Below, in pieces: positions 1 through 5,381 of a stretch of DNA of 5,381 nucleotides. Below the pieces are notes generated by a model. That model was not told the DNA's origin, searched no databases, and saw nothing but the letters and a program-made list of their open reading frames with translations. Numbering within the stretch: the stretch's first letter is position 1; each line of letters starts with the position of its first letter. A program made the translations under genes and the position numbers. Source of the stretch: Bizionia sp. (GTDB taxonomy: Bacteria; Bacteroidota; Bacteroidia; Flavobacteriales; Flavobacteriaceae); contig JAGPVI010000032.1 of the NCBI GenBank assembly GCA_018067115.1, forward strand, positions 1 to 5,381. The letters run 5' to 3'.

Positions 1-1679
1 CCAATAGCATATTGGTCTAGGAGCTGTGGTTTAATATACTTTCCGCTTGGTGCCCAAACATCGAGTGGGGTAGGTGATGATGTATTAGACAGCAAATGTA
101 AATACTGACTCATATTATTATAGCTCGCTTTAACCGATGATGTCGCGTTAAGTTGATAAGATAAAGCCATACGAGGTTCTAAATTTGTAAAAGATTTTAT
201 TGCACGACCTCGGCTATAAGATTCGGTGCCAATGGCGTCTGCTTCTTGATATATCTGGAAATTAGGATTAAATATTACGGGTTTATCATTTTTATAAATG
301 TTAAGCTCTTGCTGTCCTAGTCTTAAAAAGGAACTGAATCGTAGACCATAAGAGGCCGTCAGTTTTTCGGAAATTTTATGCTCGGCATCGATATACACGG
401 CATTTTCGAAAGCGTATTTTTTAATAAGATCTTGTGCATTGATCCCCGACTCTGGCGAAGTAGGTTTAATTTCTCCTGGGTTAAAAGTATAATACATGCT
501 ATTTATACCATACTGAAGTTTTAAAGTATTACTGATATAATGTTTTAAATCGTATTTAAAATTAAAATTAGAAATTCCTGAGTTCCATTTGAAGCCTACA
601 AAATTTAAATTTAGTCCGTAGTAATAGTCCGAATAGATTAACGACATATTACTAAAAAGTTGATCTGAAAATAGGTGGTTCCATCTAAAATTTATTACGC
701 TATTACCATAAGTGTTTTCGAAACTATCTGAAATATTGAAAACATCACGCCCGAAATATCCTGATAAATAAATATTATTTTTGCTATTTAGCTTATAGCT
801 TAATTTGGTGTTTAAATCGTAGAAGTAGGCGGTGTTATCGACATCGAATAGGGGGAGAAATAAATGCGCATAGGAGCTTCTTGCACCCAAAAGAAAAGAT
901 CCTTTTTCCTTTTTAATAGGGCCTTCAACTAATAATCTACTTGAAACTAAACCTATACCACCGTTTGCTTGAAACGATTTATTGTTGCCCTCTTTTTGAT
1001 AGATATCTAACACAGAAGACACACGGCCACCATAGCGAGCTGGGATACCACCTTTATATAATTTTAAATCCTTAATAGCATCAGGATTAAAAACTGAAAA
1101 GAATCCAAATAGGTGGGACGAATTAAAAACAGTAGCTTCATCGAGAAGAATTAAGTTTTGATCGGCAGCACCACCACGAACATTAAATCCAGAAGCACCC
1201 TCACCAGCACTAGTTACACCGGGCAATAATGTAATAGCCTTAATGACGTCTGCCTCACCCAGCACAACAGGAATTTGTTTTATCGTTGAGGAACCTAAGG
1301 CATTTACACTCATTTGTGGACTTTTTAGACTTAACTTTTCAACGTTTTCCGTAATTATTACTTCGTCTAAACTTTCTAAAGACTCCTTTAATGTGAAGGT
1401 TTTTGAAATGTTTTGGTTTAGGTTTATAATTTCGGTTTCTTCTATAAACCCTAAGTAACTTATCACTATTTTATATTCACCTTGAGGCATTGTAATAGAG
1501 AAAAACCCGTATTCATTAGATATAGTTCCAGCACTTTGATCTGGAAAAATAATATTAACCCCAATAAGGGTTTCGTTACTTTTTTCTTCCAAAACAGACC
1601 CACTTAATGTGAATTTTTCTTGAGCATAAAGCTGAACAGAGAAGCAAGAAATGCAAAGAATAAGAAGCGTTTTTATCAC
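1..1679 (-). CDS. TonB-dependent outer-membrane receptor, N-terminal 559 codons (runs off the left edge)
   Basis: This is an outer-membrane active transporter or receptor powered by TonB-ExbB-ExbD; the substrate cannot be read from the sequence. The frame is open without a stop from a GTG at 1679 to the window edge, so the C-terminal part of the barrel is missing. Residues 1-19 form a signal peptide with a likely cut after LYA before QE. Residues 23-98 match a carboxypeptidase-D regulatory-like domain (GVNI, then NEYGFFSI). LDEVIIT at 104-110 resembles a TonB box. The plug follows at about 110-226, with LPGV at 152-155, FNVRGG at 165-170, HLFGFFSVFNP at 189-199 and GGIPARYGGR at 210-219. The rest is aromatic, alternating barrel sequence, including SNTSSPTPLDVW near its end. 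GTG is chosen because an in-frame TAA lies five codons upstream (1695-1697), no in-frame ATG lies between, and GTG gives a clean signal peptide. No STN domain is present, so sigma/anti-sigma signalling is not suggested. The class is secure from family knowledge; the ligand is unknown. Confidence 0.93.
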   Translation of the reverse strand, partial: MIKTLLILCISCFSVQLYAQEKFTLSGSVLEEKSNETLIGVNIIFPDQSAGTISNEYGFFSITMPQGEYKIVISYLGFIEETEIINLNQNISKTFTLKESLESLDEVIITENVEKLSLKSPQMSVNALGSSTIKQIPVVLGEADVIKAITLLPGVTSAGEGASGFNVRGGAADQNLILLDEATVFNSSHLFGFFSVFNPDAIKDLKLYKGGIPARYGGRVSSVLDIYQKEGNNKSFQANGGIGLVSSRLLVEGPIKKEKGSFLLGARSSYAHLFLPLFDVDNTAYFYDLNTKLSYKLNSKNNIYLSGYFGRDVFNISDSFENTYGNSVINFRWNHLFSDQLFSNMSLIYSDYYYGLNLNFVGFKWNSGISNFNFKYDLKHYISNTLKLQYGINSMYYTFNPGEIKPTSPESGINAQDLIKKYAFENAVYIDAEHKISEKLTASYGLRFSSFLRLGQQELNIYKNDKPVIFNPNFQIYQEADAIGTESYSRGRAIKSFTNLEPRMALSYQLNATSSVKASYNNMSQYLHLLSNTSSPTPLDVWAPSGKYIKPQLLDQYAI

Positions 1680-2020
1680 GAAATTGATTGTTTTTTATGA
1701 GTATTAAAAATAATGAAAAAGCAGTGAAATTATTATTATTTCTAAGCATTCTTCAATTTAATTAAAGAGAATCTTAAGTTGAGTCACTTTAGATGAGTTC
1801 TAAGTTTTACATATTCCGAAAACAGATAATTAAATATATTTCTTCTAGCTCTCTAAAAAAGGTTAAGATAAAGTATAATTAGGGAACCTTGTTATCTATC
1901 ATATCTGTCGTTTAATAAGACCTCCAAGATACACTTGAATGGACATCTTTTATTGATTTTTAAATCTAGGATTTATATAAAAGCGACTCTTTTTAGATTA
2001 ACTATAACAATTAATTAAGC
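1680..2020. other. Non-coding leader between the receptor and isocitrate dehydrogenase genes
   Basis: I see no gene here on either strand; the longest ATG frame is a 22-codon plus-strand stretch (1697-1765) that looks accidental. The region must carry the minus-strand receptor promoter, but no site is clear. The better candidate reads TATATTTA (1838 down to 1831), matching TAnnTTTG at five of six fixed bases, with TTTT 18 bases upstream (1857-1860); it would give a leader of roughly 145 bases. A weaker candidate is TAATTTCA near 1730 with TTG 21 bases upstream. A short palindrome GATTT-TT-AAATC lies at 1955-1966. The DNA is very A/T-rich, so chance matches are expected. Confidence 0.5.
1831..1860 (-). 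promoter_or_regulatory. Possible promoter of the TonB-dependent receptor gene
   Basis: On the minus strand TTTT (1857-1860), an 18-base spacer and TATATTTA (1831-1838) approximate the Bacteroidota promoter pattern TTTG, about 19 bases, TAnnTTTG. Both elements lack the final G, and the site lies about 150 bases from the GTG start, so this is only the better of two weak matches in the leader. Confidence 0.2.
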
Positions 2021-2050
2021 ACAAAAAAAAGCACCCAATAGGGTGCTTTT
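2021..2050 (-). terminator. Intrinsic terminator of the isocitrate dehydrogenase gene
   Basis: A perfect 10-bp stem (AAAAGCACCC at 2027-2036 pairing with GGGTGCTTTT at 2041-2050) encloses a four-base loop, AATA. Read on the minus strand the stem runs into eight T residues (2030 down to 2023), the classic Rho-independent form. It begins 24 bases after the dehydrogenase stop codon. The plus-strand side has only four T residues and then AT-rich sequence, so the main direction is minus. It separates the dehydrogenase from the receptor gene. Confidence 0.93.
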
Positions 2051-2074
2051 ATATATAATATGGTGTACTGTTTA

Positions 2075-4300
2075 TTAAATACTATCGATAATAGTATTTA
2101 AAGTTGTACTTGGTCGCATTGCGTTAACTATTAATTCTTCAGTTGGCATATAGTAACCGCCTAAATCTAAGGCCTTACCTTGAATATCGTTTAATTCACT
2201 TACAATTTTAGATTCGTTAGCTTTTAATTCTTTAGCTACAGACTCAAATTGTGCTTTTAAATCTGCATCTTTAGTTTGGTTTGCTAAAGTTTCTGCCCAG
2301 TACATTGCTAAATAAAAGTGACTACCACGGTTATCTAGTTCTCCAGTTTTACGGCTAGGTCCTTTCATATTTTCTAGAAGCTTTTCGGTTGCATCATCTA
2401 AAGCATCACCTAAAATTTTAGCTTTAGGGTTTTTGTTTACTTCACTAAAATGCTCTAATGAAACAGCAAGAGCTAAAAACTCTCCTAAAGAATCCCAACG
2501 TAAGTGGTCTTCTTCTACAAATTGCTGAACATGTTTGGGAGCAGATCCACCAGCACCTGTTTCAAACAATCCACCGCCATTCATTAATGGTACAATAGAT
2601 AACATTTTTGCACTCGTTCCAACTTCTAAGATTGGAAATAAATCTGTTAAATAATCTCTTAATACGTTCCCCGAAACTGAAATAGTATCTTCACCTTTCT
2701 TTAGGCGTGCTAATGTAAATTTAGTCGCTTCAATAGGAGATAGAATTCTAAGATCTAAACCAGTGGTATCGTAATCTTTTAAGTATGTATTTACTTTTTT
2801 AATTAATTCAGCATCGTGTGCTCTGTTTTCATCTAACCAGAATACAGCAGGTGTTTCTGATGCTCTTGCACGTGTAACGGCTAATTTTACCCAGTCTTGA
2901 ATAGGTGCATCTTTAACTTGACACATTCTCCAAATATCGCCAGCTTCAACAGTATGCTCTATTAACGTTTTCCCTTCAGCATTTACAACACGAACAACAC
3001 CGTCTGCAGACATTTCAAATGTTTTATCATGAGAACCATATTCTTCCGCTTTTTGTGCCATTAACCCAACATTAGGAACTGTTCCCATTGTAGTAGGATC
3101 GAAAGCACCGTGCTCTTTACAGAACTCTATAGTGGCAGTATAAATACCTGCGTAGCTACTGTCTGGAATTACGGCTTTTGTATCTTGAGCTTTTCCTTCA
3201 GCATTCCACATCTGTCCCGAATTACGAATCATTGCCGGCATAGAAGCATCAATAATAATATCGCTAGGTACATGTAAATTGGTAATGCCTTTATCGCTAT
3301 TTACCATCGCTAAAGCAGGACGAGCAGCAAATTCTGCATCGATATCTTTAAGAATTTCTTCTTTTTTATCTTGAGGTAATTCTTCTAGATTAGAAATTAA
3401 ATCTCCAAAGCCGTTGTTTACATCAACACCAATTTTTTCAAAAGTTTGGGCGTGTTTAGCAAATACGTCTTTAAAAAATACGCGTACTGCATGACCAAAG
3501 ATAATAGGATCACTAATTTTCATCATCGTAGCTTTCATATGTAATGAAAACAATACATTTTTATCTTTAGCATCTTTAATTTGCTCTTCTAAAAACGTTA
3601 ACAATGCTTTTTTACTTAAAACTGTAGCATCAATAATTTCACCTTTCAACAAAGCTAAACCACTTTTTAAAACAGTTGTTTTTCCAGCAGCATTTGTATG
3701 CTCTATTTTTATAGTTGTTGGTTCGCTTAATGTTAATGACTTTTCGTTGTGTGCAAAATCTCCAGAACTCATTGTTGCTACGTGCGACTGTGAGTTTTTA
3801 GACCAAGCACCCATAGAATGAGGATTGTTTTTCGCGTAGTTTTTTACGGCTTTAGGAGCACGACGATCACTGTTTCCTTCTCTTAAAACAGGATTTACTG
3901 CACTACCTTTTATTTTATCGTAACGCGATTGTATGTTTTTTTCTTCATCGGTTGTAGCTTCTTCAGGGTAACTAGGAATAGCAAAACCTTGAGATTGTAA
4001 TTCTTTAATAGCGGCATTTAATTGCGGCACAGAAGCACTAATGTTTGGTAACTTTATAATATTAGCTTCAGGTTGCTTTGCTAACTCCCCTAACATCGCC
4101 AAGTCGTCTGAAACACGTTGGTTATCTTTTAAAAAATCTGGAAACACAGCTAAAATTCTTGCTGCTAAAGAAATATCTTTGGTTTCGATGTTTATTCCTG
4201 AAGAGGCAACAAAAGACTTTACTATTGGTAGAAAAGAACGAGTTGCTAAAGCTGGAGCTTCATCTGTTTTAGTGTAAATAATTTTTGGTGCTTGTGACAT
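2075..4300 (-). CDS. icd: Monomeric NADP-dependent isocitrate dehydrogenase (EC 1.1.1.42), complete
   Basis: This cytoplasmic TCA-cycle enzyme oxidatively decarboxylates isocitrate to 2-oxoglutarate, reducing NADP+ and needing Mg2+ or Mn2+. The 741 residues are the full usual length of the monomeric family, which is unrelated in size to the roughly 420-residue dimeric enzyme. Residues I recall from the Azotobacter vinelandii structure all appear here with a constant +1 offset. The isocitrate-binding ones are Ser133, Asn136, Arg140 and Arg146 (within SAVNPVLREGNSDRR), Lys256, Tyr421 and Arg548. The metal ligands are Asp351 (DASMPA), Asp549 and Asp553 (VLRDYLTDLFP). The NADP-site residues are His590 (APKH), Arg601 (HLRWD) and Arg650 (GPSRK). 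No frameshift or missing key residue is seen. The ATG at 4300 has an A/T-rich leader without a Shine-Dalgarno site, as usual in this phylum. A promoter candidate lies just upstream and a strong terminator downstream, so the gene is probably transcribed alone. Confidence 0.98.
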   Translation of the reverse strand: MSQAPKIIYTKTDEAPALATRSFLPIVKSFVASSGINIETKDISLAARILAVFPDFLKDNQRVSDDLAMLGELAKQPEANIIKLPNISASVPQLNAAIKELQSQGFAIPSYPEEATTDEEKNIQSRYDKIKGSAVNPVLREGNSDRRAPKAVKNYAKNNPHSMGAWSKNSQSHVATMSSGDFAHNEKSLTLSEPTTIKIEHTNAAGKTTVLKSGLALLKGEIIDATVLSKKALLTFLEEQIKDAKDKNVLFSLHMKATMMKISDPIIFGHAVRVFFKDVFAKHAQTFEKIGVDVNNGFGDLISNLEELPQDKKEEILKDIDAEFAARPALAMVNSDKGITNLHVPSDIIIDASMPAMIRNSGQMWNAEGKAQDTKAVIPDSSYAGIYTATIEFCKEHGAFDPTTMGTVPNVGLMAQKAEEYGSHDKTFEMSADGVVRVVNAEGKTLIEHTVEAGDIWRMCQVKDAPIQDWVKLAVTRARASETPAVFWLDENRAHDAELIKKVNTYLKDYDTTGLDLRILSPIEATKFTLARLKKGEDTISVSGNVLRDYLTDLFPILEVGTSAKMLSIVPLMNGGGLFETGAGGSAPKHVQQFVEEDHLRWDSLGEFLALAVSLEHFSEVNKNPKAKILGDALDDATEKLLENMKGPSRKTGELDNRGSHFYLAMYWAETLANQTKDADLKAQFESVAKELKANESKIVSELNDIQGKALDLGGYYMPTEELIVNAMRPSTTLNTIIDSI

Positions 4301-4318
4301 AATTTAGTGTATGCTTTA

Positions 4319-4396
4319 TTTTAGAATTAAGAGTTGCGAATATACGAAATTCTTATAGCTTTTTAAAGCCTTAAACAAAGTGGTTTTTAGAATTAA
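4319..4396. repeat. 12-bp direct repeat flanking the isocitrate dehydrogenase promoter
   Basis: TTTTAGAATTAA occurs exactly at 4319-4330 and again at 4385-4396, 66 bases apart. One copy falls at the predicted transcription start and leader, the other just upstream of the predicted -33 element. A second repeat, AAATTCTTA, occurs at 4347-4355 and 4429-4437. The motifs are A/T-rich, so function is only inferred from their placement around the promoter. Confidence 0.35.
4337..4367 (-). promoter_or_regulatory. Probable promoter of the isocitrate dehydrogenase gene
   Basis: On the minus strand TTTA (4364-4367) is followed after exactly 19 bases by TATATTCG (4337-4344). This approximates the Bacteroidota vegetative promoter (TTTG, 19 bases, TAnnTTTG), with one mismatch in each element. 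Transcription would start near 4331, giving a leader of about 30 bases before the ATG at 4300. Position and spacing make it the best promoter match in the window, but it is unproven. Confidence 0.5.
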
Positions 4397-4420
4397 TAAC
4401 CTTGTTATTTTATAGGTTAT
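4396..4420. repeat. Inverted repeat downstream of the pentapeptide gene
   Basis: ATAACCT (4396-4402) and AGGTTAT (4414-4420) form 7-bp arms around an 11-base loop. An alternative hairpin pairs AATAAC (4395-4400) with GTTATT (4404-4409). On the minus strand the site lies 34 bases after the pentapeptide gene's stop and is followed by TAATTCTAAAAA rather than a T tract. It is therefore at best a weak terminator, or else an operator upstream of the dehydrogenase promoter. Confidence 0.3.
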
Positions 4421-4453
4421 AAATTATAAAATTCTTAAAAACTCTATGTTTTA

Positions 4454-5047
4454 TTATGTAATTATCACCTTATAATCAGTTAATAGGCCTAAAGCATTTT
4501 CCTTAGAAAATTTAGCGCCCTTAATCTTATTGTATTCTGGAGAAATAGTAAGGTTTTTAGCCGATGAGAAGTCTGCTTTTTCTAAATTGGTAGTATTAAA
4601 TATGGCTTGGTTTAAATTGCAATTGGCTAAAGTAGCCCCAGATAAATCAGCATTTGTAAAATCTGTTTTTTCTAGATTGCAATCGGTAAACACAGTGTTT
4701 TTAAGTTTTATGCCATAAAAAGATGCTAAATTTAAATTACAAGCTTTAAAAGTCATTTCTAATAAAAAAGGATTGCAGGCGTTAAAAGGGGTTCCTAAAA
4801 GTTTACAATTACTAAATAGTACAGCTTTAAAAGCTGTGTCGTTAATTTTGGCCGAACTAAAATTACAATCTATAAATTGACAGTCTAAGAAAGAGGTCGA
4901 TGTTAAATAAGCAGACGTAAAATCGCAATCTACAAATGTACAAGTATCGAATTCTGTGTTTTGTAACTCTGGGGTAGAAAAGGTTATTTTTTTATAAGAG
5001 GCATCGGTAATATATGGCGTGTTCATTACGTTTTTGTTTAAGAGCAT
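4454..5047 (-). CDS. Pentapeptide-repeat protein, Qnr/McbG-like fold, function unknown
   Basis: The protein should fold into a right-handed quadrilateral beta-helix. Tandem pentads with Phe or Leu in the centre and small or Cys residues two places before run from about residue 21 to 90 (TEFDT, CTFVD, CDFTS and so on). A seven-residue break, CNPFLLE (91-97), shifts the phase. Thirteen more pentads follow at 98-162 (MTFKA to ADFSS), then a non-repeat cap ending GLLTDYKVII. Nine Cys residues sit almost entirely at pentad positions. There is no signal peptide or membrane segment, so it is probably cytoplasmic. Family members such as Qnr, MfpA and McbG bind DNA gyrase as DNA mimics, but most pentapeptide proteins have no known role and nothing here proves a gyrase link. 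A second ATG at 5026 (residue 8, MNTPYI) may be the true start: the first seven residues look atypical, and a possible -7 element (TACTTTTA, 5063-5070) would leave only about nine bases of leader before the first ATG. Confidence 0.9.
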   Translation of the reverse strand: MLLNKNVMNTPYITDASYKKITFSTPELQNTEFDTCTFVDCDFTSAYLTSTSFLDCQFIDCNFSSAKINDTAFKAVLFSNCKLLGTPFNACNPFLLEMTFKACNLNLASFYGIKLKNTVFTDCNLEKTDFTNADLSGATLANCNLNQAIFNTTNLEKADFSSAKNLTISPEYNKIKGAKFSKENALGLLTDYKVIIT

Positions 5048-5116
5048 TATATAATTGGAGGGTAAAAGTACTTAATATATAAGGCATATAATATGTAATA
5101 AACTTAAATAAAATAC

Positions 5117-5164
5117 AAAAGCCATAACACGATAGATTAAACTATAGCTGCTATGGCTTTTTTT
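5117..5164. terminator. Intrinsic terminator hairpin, possibly bidirectional
   Basis: AAAAGCCATA (5117-5126) pairs perfectly with TATGGCTTTT (5152-5161), a 10-bp stem around a 25-base loop. Inside the loop ATAG (5132-5135) can pair with CTAT (5142-5145). On the plus strand the stem runs into seven T residues (5158-5164); on the minus strand it runs into TTTTG followed by T-rich sequence, so it could work in both directions. No plus-strand gene precedes it within the window, so it more likely ends a minus-strand transcript coming from the right. That also insulates the pentapeptide gene, whose start lies 70 bases further on. Confidence 0.75.
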
Positions 5165-5381
5165 GAGAGAACGCCTCGTGATCTATTTAGTTTTACCTAA
5201 AGGAATCCAAAACCTAAGTTTTGCATTGTTTCAATTCAAGAATTGTTAACTCAATGATACATCAGGTAACTTTCAAAATGTATTGTCATGTTACATAAAT
5301 GTACCCATTAATTGTTTTTTAAACGCAAACACCTTCACCTCGTTTTAATATAGGTAGTATTGTACGTTTTGCTAATTAGTA
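5165..5381. other. Right-edge region without a supported gene
   Basis: All six frames are broken by frequent stops, and the longest stretches are a few dozen codons without a family signature. Three small palindromes are present: CAAAAC-CTAA-GTTTTG (5208-5223), CAATTC-AA-GAATTG (5232-5245) and TACAT-AA-ATGTA (5292-5303). On the minus strand TTTG (5326-5329), 22 bases and TACATTTA (5296-5303) is a weak promoter match. RNA starting there near 5290 and ending at the hairpin at 5117-5164 would be roughly 175 bases long and untranslated. The region could equally be the 3' untranslated tail of a gene beyond the window. Confidence 0.4.
5296..5329 (-). promoter_or_regulatory. Possible promoter reading toward the 5117-5164 hairpin
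   Basis: On the minus strand TTTG (5326-5329) is followed after 22 bases by TACATTTA (5296-5303). The upstream element is perfect and the -7 element matches five of six fixed bases of TAnnTTTG, but the spacer is longer than the usual 19. The -7 box also overlaps the palindrome TACATAAATGTA. In DNA this A/T-rich the match may be accidental. Confidence 0.25.

Noticed and set aside
1243..1458. Plus-strand open frame of 71 codons
   Set aside because: It lies wholly antisense to the receptor's regulatory-like domain and plug start, where the minus-strand frame has clear family motifs; it has no recognisable domain of its own.
1697..1765. 22-codon plus-strand micro-frame starting MSIKNNEKAVK
   Set aside because: It has a slightly hydrophobic tail but no promoter match or ribosome signal, and it lies in the very A/T-rich receptor leader; it is probably chance.
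4041..4277. Two overlapping plus-strand open frames (4041-4277 and 4078-4272)
   Set aside because: Both are antisense to the N-terminal part of isocitrate dehydrogenase, which is full length and intact; neither resembles a protein family.
4530..4718. Plus-strand open frame of 62 codons
   Set aside because: It is antisense to the second block of pentapeptide repeats and owes its openness to their regular codon pattern.
5117..5164. tRNA or CRISPR-like element suggested by the hairpin
   Set aside because: There is no cloverleaf, no T-arm consensus and no repeat-spacer periodicity; the stem plus T tract fits a terminator.
5325..5378. Short minus-strand frame reading LAKRTILPILKRGEGVCV at the right edge, considered as the tail of a gene entering from the right
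   Set aside because: The same frame has a stop (5376-5378) immediately upstream, so it does not extend beyond the window and has no start codon.
1..5381. Mobile element or phage-related island
   Set aside because: No transposase, integrase, terminal inverted repeats or target duplications were seen, and composition looks even across the three genes.

Overview
The window is AT-rich bacterial DNA that looks like Bacteroidota, most likely a member of the Flavobacteriaceae. Three things support this. The receptor gene encodes the fusion of a carboxypeptidase-like regulatory domain, TonB box, plug and barrel that is typical of this phylum. The leaders are A/T-rich and lack Shine-Dalgarno sites. 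The best promoter match is the Bacteroidota type (TTTG, about 19 bases, TAnnTTTG) rather than a sigma-70 type. All three genes lie on the minus strand, so transcription runs from high to low coordinates.

Layout from right to left along transcription. Positions 5048-5381 hold no convincing gene. They contain a strong intrinsic-terminator hairpin (5117-5164), several small palindromes and a weak promoter match, which together could form a short untranslated transcription unit. Positions 4454-5047 encode a 197-residue pentapeptide-repeat protein with a predicted right-handed quadrilateral beta-helix, broadly of the Qnr/McbG kind. A 153-base gap (4301-4453) follows, carrying a plausible promoter and several short repeats. 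Positions 2075-4300 encode a complete monomeric NADP-dependent isocitrate dehydrogenase (741 residues) with all the active-site and cofactor residues I can place, closed by a textbook terminator at 2021-2050. Positions 1680-2020 are a non-coding leader. Positions 1-1679 hold the first 559 codons of a TonB-dependent outer-membrane receptor that runs off the left edge.

The genes do not look like one operon. The dehydrogenase has its own promoter candidate and terminator and is a housekeeping TCA-cycle enzyme. The receptor starts a separate unit whose partner genes, if any, lie beyond position 1. The pentapeptide protein appears to be a stand-alone gene. I did not find a convincing new multi-gene system. 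The most worthwhile leads are the possible small RNA at the right end, the repeats around the dehydrogenase promoter, and the uncharacterised pentapeptide protein.
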